Shown here piece by piece: positions 1 through 14,000 of a stretch of DNA of 64,000 bases. Both the position numbers and the translations under genes were made by a program. The notes beneath the pieces are model-generated. The model was not told the DNA's origin, did no database searches, and was given only the letters and a program-made list of their open reading frames with translations. Position 1 is the stretch's first letter; every line of letters begins with the position of its first letter. Where the stretch lies: positions 5,755,010 to 5,819,009 of the forward strand of contig CM072154.1 in assembly GCA_036850595.1 (NCBI GenBank), read 5' to 3'. This DNA is from Rhyacichthys aspro. Its lineage: Eukaryota > Chordata > Actinopteri > Gobiiformes > Rhyacichthyidae.

Positions 1-1088
1 AGACACCAATGAACATCTTGTTGCCGTAGCAACCTAATCCCAGTCATAACCAGTCCATATTAATATAGCTTCATGGAGACCGAATGTAGGTGACATATTG
101 TGTTAAAGACATTGATCCAGCAGCGAGTAGAGCTGTAGAGAAATGAAAGGTAATGCTCACAGAAATCAATTCTGATTGACCTTCCAAATGTCAATGAGTC
201 AATGATACTATTTATTTGAGATGATATTGAACAAGATGGCTGCTGACTATAGTTACAGTGAGAGTCTTTTGCCAGGGATAAAGGTAAATATTAGTGTTAC
301 ATTCCATGCAAAATTTTAACATTTTGAAAATGTGACAACTCCAGTTAGATCACTTTTTTTTTGGGACTACATGGCGGCAAGGTTTGAGCCTAGGTTGTAG
401 CTTAAATGAACATTCAGTTCATTGAAGGCAGCTCAAAAGGATTCTGCAGTTTTGCATCCAAGTTGTCTGTGAAGCCAGGGAATTAGAGAGGATTTCAAAT
501 ACAAAGGGATCTTTACTCATCAAAGTCTGAATACGTCTGAATACTGCTCAATATTGAAAAAGAAAAACGAAAACGAAAGTATTGTGCATACAAATTTTAC
601 AGTTTCCATTAAGAATTTATAAAGTCCAATTTTAAAATGCAAGTACATCAAAGCATAAAACAATGGGACAACTTACTGTTTTAACATGCATTTTTTTTTT
701 TTTTGGTTCCTCAAAACTGGTAGAATCTGTAGTATTGTGTTGCATCAAAGAAGTGCACTTTTGAGGCTGTTCTTTGATTGTAACAGGCCTGAGGCACACT
801 TATGCAGTAATTGTAGAATTGATCAACAAGGAAAAGGTCCTGGTGTTTTAGCATATATGTTTTAACAATGTGTATGAAAAAAACAGACTTTTGTTTGCAA
901 GTACTTTCACCTTTTAATACAGTAGAAAACAAAAGTGGTGTGTTTCTGTCATCATTGGACTTATGCTCTAAAACTTGATTTTTATGACTCTTTTCCCCAA
1001 AAGGCCTGTTGTTTCTCTCTGGGTTGTTTAAGTGGATATTAGTATAAAAGTAATGAATTTGATCATTTCCAATATGACTAATGACCGT

Positions 1089-1134
1089 CCCTTGTCCCTA
1101 GTAGTCCCCAGTGGTCCCTAGTGGTCCCTAGTAG
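1089..1134. repeat. Short tandem repeat, GTCCCTAGTR-type decamer
   Basis: About four imperfect copies of a ten-base unit (GTCCCTAGTG or GTCCCTAGTA) run in tandem. It is a small minisatellite with no sign of function. Confidence 0.8.
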
Positions 1135-3040
1135 AGTGCTGTTTTATACACTACCTGATGATGAGCATAGAATAGATTTTCCTGAGGTGCTAAAACTATT
1201 CAAATATACATTAAACTCTGTGAGAGCGTTTGTAAGCAAAACAAAACTACTTTTGCACATTTCAGTTTGCCCTTTTGGATTTCAGTGTTGGTGCTGCTTT
1301 TTACAGTTTAACAAAATGAGCAAATACAAATATGAAATAGTTTCAAAAATGTGGTTCACAAACACATTCAATTAATATTTGAGTAAGTTATACATTTTAA
1401 TGTGTTATGCTGGTTTGCTGTCAGTCCCCTATACTTGTCGGACATCAATATTAAATTTACAGACTAGAATTGTTGCTGGAGGGCTTTAGTTCAGAATACC
1501 AAAAGGAATAGCTGGATTGACTTAACGACGGGGGACAGTGAACTGGAGACACAGTGTGTGTGGGGCACATTATCAGGACTGAGCACTGTGTAGGCTGCTC
1601 TGGCTGTGAAATCTAAACCATTAAAACCACAGAGAGACTGACTGAGCAGGCTGATCAATATGGCCCCCCGCCTCACCCCTGTCCTCTCATCTCATCCCTC
1701 TGATTTCCTCGATCCTCCCATCCAACACCTCTTTTCATGTGCACTTGTGTTCAGATGTCAGTATCATAGCACCACTTATTCTACTTTCTCCATTCCACGT
1801 ATTCCAGTACAGATTATACAATGTGCACAAATGAAAACAATATCATTCCACATTTTTCCTCATTTTCGTCATCTATGAGCTCTTTAGATAAAAGGCACAA
1901 ACAAGGAAATACATATCTTCAATTATGTGACGTGTAATATTCCTTTGGAAACTTGATGGAATATATTCTATTTTAAAGACAGGGATGCTGATGAAGTGAT
2001 AGTGCACTTGTTGAGGTAATATAAGGCCATTACATTTTTGATTGTTTCCACTTAGACAGAATTAACTGTGTAGGGTGGCTCTAAAATTCTGCATTATGGA
2101 TGCTAGTGTATTGTATTATATTTGTTAACACTGTCCCTCCCAGACAGGAAGGTCCATGGTTCGTTTCCCAGGCTGAAGGGTTGCCTTTCGGTGCCTTTTA
2201 GCTTCTACATAAAAAAAACTATGCTCTGCGCCCCCTGGTGGTGGCTGTCAACTTTATTCCCCACCGGGGTATTGAAGGGAAAAATGTACTGTATTATTTT
2301 TTGGCAACTATATTTGTCACTTAGTTACTATGTGACTTGAACCAGCTATGATTTGGTTTTTGCAACTTGAGTGTCATAGATGTGCATGGAAAGAGTCTAG
2401 AGCTTAGTTAGCATAGATCGTTACCATAGATCTGTTTTATTATACCATAAACAATTAATATTGGATTTCTCCCAAATTTCTCACTCTGTCATTCATTTGT
2501 CTCTTGCTTTTCACTGGTTAAACTATAACTTTAGCTGTGGATCTGTGACTTAAATGGATTGGGACTTAGAGCAGATAGAAATCTCCTAAAGTGGGAGGAG
2601 TCAAGGAGGAAGACTTGTCTTAAAACAACCTTTGGTGCTGTCCAGGGCATGTTACAGTTACAAGAAGATCTGCTGTCAGGATGTGGAGCTGTTGGCAGTG
2701 GGACTGAAACCATACTATACAACCAGATCAAATATGTATTTTATATTGTAACAGTTTATATTCAACGGAGAACAGTAACAGATACTACTTGTGATATCAT
2801 CAATGGAGCTGTTTCCAGGTTGCAGACTCTCAAGCCCTTGTCATCGTATCAGGTATTGTTTGGAGACTCTGGTTGAAGCAGTGGAGCAATAGACACACAA
2901 CACCCAATGTTTGGTCAAGATTGTGAAATGGCTTGCCTTTGAATCTGTCAAACTGTGAGATGTATAACCAACAATTGAAAGCTGTGGCATGTGATTTTTC
3001 TACAACTAGTTAGTAGATTATCGGTTTACAACTTCACATA

Positions 3041-3585
3041 CAGTACTGTGCAAAAGCTTTATGCAGGTGTGGGTATAAAAAGTAAAGTAAACTGTAAAGT
3101 ATATTTATTTGCATTTGGAAAGTGAAACAGAAGACAATTCTAAATCAAATCAATACTTGGTGTGACTTTGCCAGAAAACAGCAACAGTTTTCAGGTTGTG
3201 TTCAAACATTTGGAGAGTCCCAGACAAAACAAGACAAAACTGGACTAAACAGACCATTGAATGTGGAGTTGAATGGAACTTAGGTTAAACCAGACTATTT
3301 AATCCCAACCAGAACTAGACCAGGGTTACACCATCACATCAGGAGGACTCCTTGTTGTGAGATCACTCTTAATATTGTAGTTTTTCATCTAATAAAAAAC
3401 AGAACCTTCCCAGATCCTTCAAAAACTGAGACAGTGGAACTACAAGAACTGTTTATGTTTTAGGCAAAGTCAGACCAAATATTAATTTGACTTAGAACTT
3501 ACATTTTGTAAAGTATTTTAATCAAAACATTCTGTATAGTTCACTTTTTATATCCACACCTGCCTACAACTTTTGTATAGTACTG
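3041..3585. mobile_element. Non-autonomous Tc1/mariner-type MITE (CAGTACTGTGCAAAAG termini)
   Basis: The left end begins CAGTACTGTGCAAAAGC. The right end, reversed, begins CAGTACTATACAAAAGT. Both continue into a GCAGGTGTGG motif, so the terminal inverted repeats are about 32 bp with a few differences. Each side is flanked by TA (3039-3040 and 3586-3587), the target duplication of Tc1/mariner elements. The 545-bp unit has no transposase frame. The terminal motif resembles a repeat I know to be common in teleosts, but its exact family is not asserted. Confidence 0.85.
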
Positions 3586-6500
3586 TATATGTCAGGCATG
3601 TCTTTGGAGGATAGTGCTACCTAAAGAGCTCACACGGTACCACGAGAGGGAAATGCAGACTCCACACAGGACAGCTATCACTCCGGGTGTCTACATTTTG
3701 TCCAAAGGCAAAGTTAATATTTCCCACCATTTTAAACTTCACACAGAACAATGTGACTTTGAAGTACATCGCCAAAACATAGATGGAAATTCCACAAACT
3801 GCATTTCTGAGTCATTAAAATCAGTATTTACAACTCAGTGCTGAGACTGCCTGTTGTTCTAATTGCAAATCCACAATGAATTCAAACAGACACTGACTGA
3901 GTAGACGAGCACCGTTACCACACTGCCTCCTCGATGGCGCGTTGGTATGTGGGCTTTTACAACGAGCCTATTTTCACTTCATATGGCCCTGGTTGGCGGA
4001 TCACAGACAGTGCAGCAGTGGGGGAAGGAGGAGGGCGACACAGTAGGAGAAAAACAAATAGCAAACTCCAAGTCCAGCGAGTAGAAGAGCAGCACCGGTG
4101 TCTGCCTGTTCTCCATTCTGCCGACCCCAGCTTGGGAGCCTTGACTCGATTGGAAATCCATTTTATCTGATGACTGACAGGCAATTGGTGCTCCCAGGTG
4201 ATAGACTGAGCCGCTGTGGTTGATAGGCCTGACCACTCCACCGCTGAGGGATGAAGGGATGGAGACGGGAGGGGAGAACACGTACGGAACGAGATTGGCT
4301 CTTCTAACAAGCTCCATTTTTAGGCGGCCTGTGAAATCAGCTGTCTGTATCACTTTGTCCACCAATACACTAACTGCACTTGAAACACAGCAAAAATGAA
4401 TTAATAAACAAATATTTTAGCTGGTTAATATGATGCTGGAAGAGGTTTGAAGCTGACATGTTGGTTTTGCCTGACAGTGTTAATCCTAATTCAAATTGGA
4501 CAAGGGCTGAGATATAAAGTGGAAGTACTCCAGACGGATTGTAACCCCATCCCCACTAGTCTCGTCTCCGAATTAAACCAATTTTATAGTGTCTTGTCTC
4601 AGTAATGGAGGTTATCAAGACTGGCCAGGACCACAAGTGATATATTCAATGACATCAATATTCTAATTGAATGGAAAATTGATAACTAAATAACTAAATG
4701 GAACCAAGAACATGGCCCATTTCAAGTTTAATTTCTTTCTGCCTGCCCTTATGAACCAACCAGCCAAAAGTTTCTCATTGGACTGTGATTGAAATGTAAG
4801 CCATGCTTCCACTGAGTGGGACAGTATGGGCCAGGTGGATATGGAATGGTTTGGTACAGGTGACCCCAGAGATTACCTAACTCACCACATACAGTAGTTA
4901 CAAAGAACGATCTGTGAAGATTTTCAGAAAATGGCTTTGCTCTCCCAGTAACATTTCGCAATTTAATCCAATCAGAGCAAAGCCATGTTGCCATGCCCAG
5001 GCTTTTTCCCCCCACATTTCTGAACTGTAATGTCATACAAAGGCCATCTAAGTTCACTTGTAGAACTGTTGCCAATGACTAGAATAATGATTTAGTCCTT
5101 TGTAGCGGTGAGAGAGATGGGAGGCTTAACTGTACACTGATGCAAAAAACAAAAGAAGAGGAATTTCTAAACTTTAATTTCAGAGAAATGCACCACTTGC
5201 CCATATTTTGAGGTATGTTCATGTGTAGACAGCAAAAGCAAAAAACAGCACATTATTAATAAATTCAAGTTACATTCAAAAAAACATGACAAGTTTTATT
5301 TTATCTTGGTTTTGATTCAATGTGATGTCCATCATAAGTTTATCTTACACAGAAAATTGTCAGTTAGCTTCACAGATCTAGTTCTGATGCCTTGTTTAAA
5401 TTCTTCTCTTAGTAGTGCTGATCTGTACTTGTAAAAGTCAGTCTTGACAGCATTCTTAATTTCAAATGGGGAACTTTGACAACAACAACAGTGTTGACGT
5501 ACAACAGGTCTGAAAATTCTAAATTTTAAAAAGATAAATGGACCAAAGTTTGGTGTATTTTATTGCTGAAAATAACAAAAACACTAGACTTTTCATTAAA
5601 GAGACTGACAGATAATTAACAACATTAGGAACAGAAATAATGTTTATTACCAAACGCACAAATAATCAGGAGTCAAAGTTTCTTATTTTGTCTGAATTAA
5701 CAAAACTTTATTTCAGACAATTATTAGGACTGTGTAAACAGAATCCTCACAACTGGCAATTATTTTGTATTCATTCTATTGTATTTATTTCATTTTTTTT
5801 TAGTTCTGTCACAATGTAGTCTGGCTATTGACACTGAAGATAAATCTGTGTATTCCATCCAATTAAATACTTAACTAATTCATCAGTGTCAGGTCCTTTG
5901 TTTGAATTTTTTGGCCCTAAAATCTGCCTTGGTTACAGCCGTAACTCCCAGAATTGGCCCCAAATTATCCTCTAGGTACCTTAGGAAACTAAGGTTACAA
6001 AATCTGTGTACAGTCCCACTTTGGTGACCCCTCAGTTCCAATTATGCAGTATACTCTGCTTTTTAACTCTTTACAACCAGTCTGAAATAGACCACACATA
6101 TAAACAAGCCAACGTCACAAATGGGGCTTGATTCATATCGAGGGCGACGAGGAGAAATGATTAAATCTAGAGCCTGGTGAGTCTAAATGGACATTAGGTG
6201 TTGTAAAAAGAATGAGGCCACGGACTTTGGACTTTTTTCAAACTGTGTGAAACAACAGTGTGAAAATGTAACTATAACATTATCAAATTTCTTGCACTTT
6301 TATCACACCTATTTTTGATTCACGATTGCTTTTACTGCATATTTATCCAATATGCTTTTTAGTCACACACGCTTTTATTACATCCAGTCTTATTCATTCA
6401 TTTTTGTTATTTCCACCCCACATAGTAAACATAGTCAATGACCTGAACTGAACCTGATGTGATGTGTGTGGTACATTTTTAAACTTGGATAGCTGTAACA

Positions 6501-9500
6501 CAACCAAAAACAAACAGTATAGCAGAAGACGTTTCCGCCAAGCTGAGTTACACTGTATTATAGTATTATAGGAAAATATTTTTTCTGCATATACCCCATC
6601 GCTTCCAGTGTTCCAACAACCTTTCAGGATCAGTAGGCACCCACAAAGCAGCGCCCGAGATCCTCTCTGAAACTTGAGCCAGTATTTGTAAGGCATTGTA
6701 CAAATATTATTACAGTAGACTTGATTAGTTTTATTTGGTTTCAGGGTAACAGATCAGGGCACAGTTGTTTTGGTTGGATGGTCAGGTTTGATTTCATATG
6801 GGGCCAAAAATTCCCAACCTGAGCATCACCATCTGCTTTTTGTCGGTTGGAATGAAAATGCATTGCCAGTCCAACCAACTCCAACACTTGTATTGTCTCC
6901 GTCAATCAAACAAACAAACTGCTACAAGAGTGAGGACTCAGGCAGTTGAACTTACTCAAGTTCAAGTTTGAATGAGACATCTTTTTAATTACAAGAAAAT
7001 CCATAAGTTGCCTTTGGTGTTTTTTATCAACAACGAACTGTGAATAACTACACTACAAGTAACAAAAAAAGCTATTTCAAAGTTTCACATGAAAGTCAAC
7101 TAGTCAACACAGCAACACTCTGGGAGCACACAATAACACAATGCTATTTATTTATTTACAAAAGGCCGGAGAAAGAAAAAAAAGGATCGATCTATTCAGG
7201 AATACAGGGTGTGAATTGGCAAGCAATCACAAAGCAGAGACAGACGTAAAAAGAGAAAGAGGAGGAGAAAGATGTATTGAGTGACAACGGGATACAAAAG
7301 AAACGCTAGGACAAAGTGGACCGTTCCGATAATGTTGCGGCTGCTTGGACGCAACAAAAGCTGGTGAAAGACCCATCTAAAAGCCCCGCTGTCGCCCCCT
7401 CTTATCCCAGCTGGGGGTCTGCCTCGCACAAAAACTGACCCTGAGCACGAGTCACCGTCGTTGAAATGCTGACCAGAATATTGCCGTCAAATTGAAATGC
7501 CCCTGGGGAAAAAATAACAACAACTAAGTGTGCTTATTGCAGACTAGATGGCTTTCAAGAAGACTGTGTTGAATAATTATCAGGACCCCCGATAGGAGCT
7601 CTGAAAGGGGTCAAAGTGGCAGGCCTCATGGCGCTTGGAAAGGTCAGGGTACAGCAAGTGAGGGCCACAAAAGCTGGCAAAAATGCCTCCCACAGGAGCC
7701 AATCTGGAGTACCCTTGCCTCTAGCCCCCCTCATACCCCTGAAGCACGCTCGTGTGAAAGCTTAGAGGTGTCTCAGCCGCCGGAGACCACGAGGCACATG
7801 AAAAGAGCCAACTGTGGCCAAGCCTGGGCTTTCGATCGAGCAATAGGCTGCAACAAAAGGAAGAGAATGATGGGGACAGAAATAGAGGGGGCAGAGACGA
7901 TGCAAAGGTTATGTCTCTTCCATCACAAGTGAGGCTAACAAAAAGTTTTCAGTAGAGCACAAAGTGGCTCAAAGTGGAGCAGGTGCATTCACCATTGCAG
8001 TTGCTGGGCAGAGGTAGAGTATATGCAGCAGAATGCAATAAAGAGCATATTTAAGCTATGATTAACATAACTTTTCACCTCCACATTTCTGCAAAGAAAG
8101 GTGGTAACAAGAAAAGACAGTACAGTGATTTTGGATTTGACTCACCAATATCATGTCTCTGGGCCATTTACATGATCCCAGCTAGTGTGAAGTGTAGTGT
8201 GATCCCAGCTTTTTAAAACTGAAGTTATTTAATAAAGTGAACTAACCCTGTAATCTAAGTTTGTTTTGATCCAGCTCATTTTGTTGTGATTTCTGTTTCA
8301 AAAAACAGGCCTCAGTCAGTCACCATGGAAACCTCTGCTGGGAACTTTGCGTGGTCTAGAGCAGGTTTAAGGTCTATCCACTATGGCTCCTCAGGCAGCT
8401 TCATTTTACTTAAGTGTTAAAGGGATGTTTGTGCTGGAGAGCATTTTCTTGCTCATCCCAAATATTACCCTATATGTATAACAGAGGTAAAACTGGCTAA
8501 CTCTCCAAAAAAAAAAAAAAAAAAAAAATGCCTTGGTGTAAAGATGAAGTCTGGCTTTTAGTTAATATATGACACTAAACACTTTTCATAACTATTAATG
8601 CACTATTCTCTGGACTTTCTCCTGACTTCATCCAGAGTATGAGTTTAAGTTATAAATGATTGATGCCTGCAGTTTCTCCAGAGGAGCGCTATGAGTGGTC
8701 ATGTTGACGTTTAACATGTGACCAGTACTTGAGTGGAGTGACTACTTCCCATTGTTAGGATATGCTGCATAGGTTACACACAGTATGGATAATAGCACAT
8801 TTCTTGCTGTCATTGTGAAGGCATGGGCTCCTTTGTCTGACAGCTTCATGTTGTAAACTCTCAGTTAAACCACAGCTAATAATTGATTACACTGCACTGA
8901 GTACTTCTTCAGGGTAAATAAACTACTTATTTCCAACACTGCTTTGGTTAATGGTGAAATGTTTTATTTTATTGAATCTTCGTTTATATATGAGTTTGTA
9001 TATAAGCTGATCATCATGAGGCTTGCAGTGCCATTCAGAAGAAGGAGCAATGATAACTGCAAAAGTGACAGACACATTTCTTAATCAATCGATTCTTCAA
9101 TTAATTGTAATGGTGACTAGAAGTAGCATCACCAAGATTAACTATGGATTATAAATAATATAAAGGAAAAATATACAGAGCAGTTGAATGTAATACAGTG
9201 AAGAAAGAAATGTTTACTGCATCTATTTAAAAGTATTTTGTTGAAACTTACTTCAAAGTTTAAAGGTTATGCATCCTTAAGTGTTAATAAGTTTGCAAAC
9301 GTTGACACTTGTCCCAGTATAGCGTTGCTTATGGAACATGTAGGCTTGGCGTGGGTTTTCAATGTATGTGTTTAATTTTATATCAGCGGGAAATGCTGCA
9401 TGAAAACTGTAAATTAAATCAACAGAAACCCACAGACGTCTTTATTACATGTCAACTGAAAACCCACTTGTCAAAGTTAGCGCCCACATTCACACAGACG

Positions 9501-10419
9501 CATAATAAGAGCAAATGAACATGGCTCTGATTTCTAAAGCTTGCTGTGAGAGTTTTCAATTGCCTTCTGTCTGCGCTGTTTATCAAAACACCTAAGTGCC
9601 AGAGAGGAAAAAAGGAACAAGACAAGTCTAATTTAACAGTTAAAAACTAAATGTAAAAGGCCTGTAATTTTAGCAGCGACGCCAGATTAAAAAAATAAAC
9701 CTCACTGAGTGTACAATGCCAGCGAGACGCACAACAAAAGAGAAAGATAACGACACTGGCCGGTGATTGGTTGTGATCGGCTTTGCGGTGATCAATAGAA
9801 ACTTGAAAAGTGGTAACACTGATGGTTTATGATGGAGCGAACAACTGCCGAGCGTATGAAAATGGAATCAATACGTCAACTGTGGAGAGAGACAGAAAAA
9901 AAAAATGTGGTAGAAAAAGCATGGCAAGATAAAGAGAATAGGAGGGGAAAAAAAAAAGCTGTAAACTGACAGCAGGACTAGATGAAAGGTGTTGGTTAAA
10001 AGGGAGAAGAGAACGTCAACTGACATTTGAAGGAAGACTCATTAAAGATAGATGAAAAGAGACAAAACAAAATGACGAGCGCTCACTTAAACCAATAGAC
10101 AAGGGAAAGTTTACACATGCTGCCTGTTGGTTTTGTACAGTATTTGTGTGCAACAAAACAATCTCCAAGGTCACAAAGCTTTTTCTGAGTGTTATCTGTA
10201 TTGCAAAGAACTGCAAGAATCACACAAATATTATGGCCTTCCATGTGACTGACGATCAGTCTTTGCATGACAGAATATAAATATATAGCCTTAAACAAAC
10301 TGCTGTGGCCAAATATAAAGGTCTGTGGCACCAGAGAAAGTCTTATCAACTTAATAGTCATTGTGTATCAAAAAAGATTTCCTTGATCTAAATTGGATTC
10401 GTGAAAGAAATTTTTCAGG

Positions 10420-11015
10420 CAATCAGTCCTCAGATCCTCTGTATTATCAATTGTTCAACGTCCACTGGTCAGTTTTTTAATATTTTTGACCAATTTCAAA
10501 TTCACCAAAAGTCTCAATTAATTGCACACATGAACAGCAACAATATTTTTGAAGAGTTCCAATCTGGTTTTCATTGCACTTGCACTCTATACTCAGACCA
10601 ATTTTTTTTAATTTTTTTTTTACAGTATACATGTTTCCTCTTGGTTAACCCCCATCGTTTTTCAAATTATTTTCTGACGTCAAGAGCTGGATGTTGCAAA
10701 ACTTTTTGCAGCTCAATTAATCTAAATCTGACCTTTTGTTATTTGGTTCCAGTAATTCAGTACACGATCTGAAAAAGAGACTTGAGTCTGGCCTCTCTTG
10801 TAAAGCCCTCTGCATGCAATTTGGGAGTATTTTCAAATTTTGCTTTTGAATTTCAAATAATCAAGCTGTGCGATCATGTGTCCTTTAGACTAGAAATAGA
10901 CTCTATAGAAATAAGATTAAACAAATTCTCTCTCCTACTAACCTCTCTTCTATTCTTGCTCTTGTCTCCTCACAACTTGATTATTGTAATGCTTGTTGTT
11001 GGCAAGATATTCTTT
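10420..11015 (+). mobile_element. Degenerate L2-like LINE reverse transcriptase fragment
   Basis: Two stretches read like the L2/Maui-type reverse transcriptase in different frames. The first contains FEEFQSGF, equivalent to the conserved FQSGFR motif. The second contains NLGVFSNFAF-like wording, and then SSQLDYCNACCW in another frame, equivalent to the SRLDYCN motif near the end of the RT domain. The sequence between them is shortened and the frame is broken, so this is a dead, internally deleted copy. Confidence 0.75.
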
Positions 11016-14000
11016 GCTATGTACCTTGTATGCAAGACCACTGCTGTTAGCAACAGAGTGATTACAAGAAGAACCAATGGAAGAGGTCCAGTCCAAAACA
11101 CACAACTTCTGGCATTTTTTGGAAAAGCGTTGACAAACCCTGAAGCCTTAGTATGAATCCATACATTTAATCCTAACACAAAATGACCACAACACAGTTT
11201 TTGAGGAGAAAAAACGAACTTGCTGTTTGTCACCAGCAGCCAGGGAACTCAGGGACTAGCTTAAGAAAGTTTCATTAAGAATGTCGTCTTTACAGATTGC
11301 ACAACAACACAGTGGGTGGTATCCCTTAACACTGTCCAATAAAAACAACATTAAGGCCACATTCAGAAGTTTGCATTTTAATGAAATGAAAAGATTGTTG
11401 TAAACAAGTTAAAAGTAACAGAATCCTATGGCTTTTGGATGTATATGGACACTATATAGGGATGGCACAGTCAAGCTCCAGTCCAAAAAACTGTATACAT
11501 AGAGTTTATACTTGAGTTCCAATTCTATAACTTATATATATAATATTATATCATATAGAACACTGCACCAGTCTATTTATATTCTTCTGTTGCAACCTGC
11601 AATGTGTATAGAAAATACTATAAACAAAGTGACAGAATGAATGAGATGCTAAACCCTGTCAAAATGCAAACCAAGCTGAGAAAACATCCCATTGCCGTTG
11701 AATTACTGCTATTTGGATGTTTTTTGCGGTTGTTTTGTTTTCAGCTGACTAAAACAAAAGGAAAATCTCCTATACACACTCCCTGTTGTAATCTTTATTG
11801 TGCCTTTTGAAAAGATGCTTCTATTTCATTTTAATTCATCTTCTTCATTAAGACTCGGGCCGCAGCAGAACCGAGAGGCTGACATCCTTCATTTGTATCT
11901 CTGCGTTGTCGTGTGCATCGGATCAGTTGGATTTGTAAAACACAGGCCGTATAACCTTCCAATCTAATGAAAACAAATGTTCACACTACTGCGACAAAAC
12001 TACAACATATACAGCTTACAGTTCCTCTGCTTCTTTCATTCATAAACTATACGCTCACTCAGCTAGCAGCAACCAAGTGTTTCAAGTCATTGCTTGTAAA
12101 AACGGATACTGTAAAAGCCAATCATGCTTCTAACAAGTGGTGACGGCTCGTGACTCAAATGGAAAATAATCACGGAACAATACAGCAGTCCAAAACTGAC
12201 TCTAATTTTATCTGCACCCAGTTGGAAATAGTGCTGGCTACTTGAACAGTTCTCTAATGACCCTAACTTGTGTTGTAGTAATTACAGAATATGTAAGGAT
12301 GGACAGTACTGGCATTTAACTCCTAAACGTAACAAAAATGTCTGTATGCCATTAAACCATTAAGAATTTCCTTCCATGACCCTTGGGTTGCCTTATGAAA
12401 AGCAACGCTGAATCACGACACCTTTGCACTTTATAGCAATGTTTTTTTTCAGCTTTTAGGACTCAGTTTACCACAATTAACAGCACTCTGATCTGGACCA
12501 TGCGCTTACTATAGACACCAGACAATCGCTGTTAGCCTTTAACATTCCTGATCAAGCTATCAGAATATACAGCATACATACATATCTTAAAGAACTGCTT
12601 GAATCACAATATCATTATGGTCTTGCACGAGACAGACTATCTGCATGACAAAATATTTGGCTAATTTGAGTTTTAAATCAAATTCTGATGCAAACAAATG
12701 TTAGTGGCATCAGTAAAACCACTAATTTACTCATTTTTTGACCAGAAATGAGTGTAAACTAATGCAAGATCTCTTCCTCAGCAAGACAGACGATGTATGC
12801 TTAAGAGTGGATTCAAGGAACTCAATTCTTAGAAGTGACAACTGACCAAGTCCCTTGCATGAGGAACGAAATGTCTTTACCTTTAAACCTGCATCCAGGT
12901 GCCTTCTTTGAAACCTTTTCTTGACTGGAGATCAATACAATAATGTAAGACCTCTCCCACAAAAAGAGTTGGTGGGGCATTGAGACAATAGTGCTGGCTC
13001 CTCTTTTTAAAATGTTGCTAAAATTGCTACCCACAGACAGTAAATACTTTTTTCAACTGATGCAAGACATGCCTTATTTAGCTCTTCTTTGAAACCTACT
13101 GTTATGTATTCACCTCACTGGGAAACCAGGCTGAACATGAAGCAAGCATGGGAGCTTAGACAAAAAAGGTTTAGACTGCAGATGATTTATATGAAAAAAA
13201 AGAAAAGCTAATTTTCTTGGGCCAAGAATATACAGTACCATTAGAAGTGTATTTTGCCATTACAGTATACATATTTTAATTGTCTTATTCCGTCTGTTTT
13301 AAAACTCAAACAATTCTATAATTTGAGAAGACTTTATGAAACGTTAAGCTCTGGATTAAACAGAGATGATACCACAGCTTATGCAAGAATGTGTGCTCAA
13401 AAAGAAGTGTGCTTCTCTTCTGGCAGTGCTTAGTTTGTCCTCTGGTTATAAAAACAAACTAATGGCCTCTTTCTGGGGTTTAATGAAAATGCATGTTTAA
13501 TTTTTTAAAGTTTCATTCTACACTATTGAAAGCATGGTTTTGACTTATGCCTTTCATGTTGTTTATAGTACAAAGTTTTACACAACCACCAAACCCACTG
13601 CTGTTTGTCAATGGGAAAAACACTTTATGAAAGCACCATATTTATGTAATTATCCATTTTTTAAAAAGCAGATGTGCTGTTTCTTTGTAAACACTATCAG
13701 CTTGCAACTGTTTGAATAAGTCAAAGAATCAATAGTAAACAGCATGTCTGAAAATCTGTTCAGCTTGAGTGATGCATCTTTTGGTCATTAGCCCATCGCT
13801 ACACCGGTACACCACTGTGTTCCTCCAAGTCTTTATCAGCGTTTGTGCAACACTGTGAGCTGGGGTGGAATAAGGTTCTCCATTTTTTTTTTTTTTTTTT
13901 TTACTTGTCCGTAGGCAGCCAGAGCTAATGAGGCACAAACAGACCTTTAGCTGTGAGCCGAGGAGAAACTGCGGCGAAAAAATAACTTAACGTGGTGGCT

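Noticed and set aside
2122..2290. A further decayed SINE, from a GGTTCGTTTCC B-box-like motif
   Set aside because: There is no matching A box at the right distance and no tail, so the evidence is too thin to call.
3957..4365. Overlapping minus-strand frames of 117 and 128 residues
   Set aside because: They occupy the same DNA in different frames, which reflects locally higher G+C. Neither resembles a known family.
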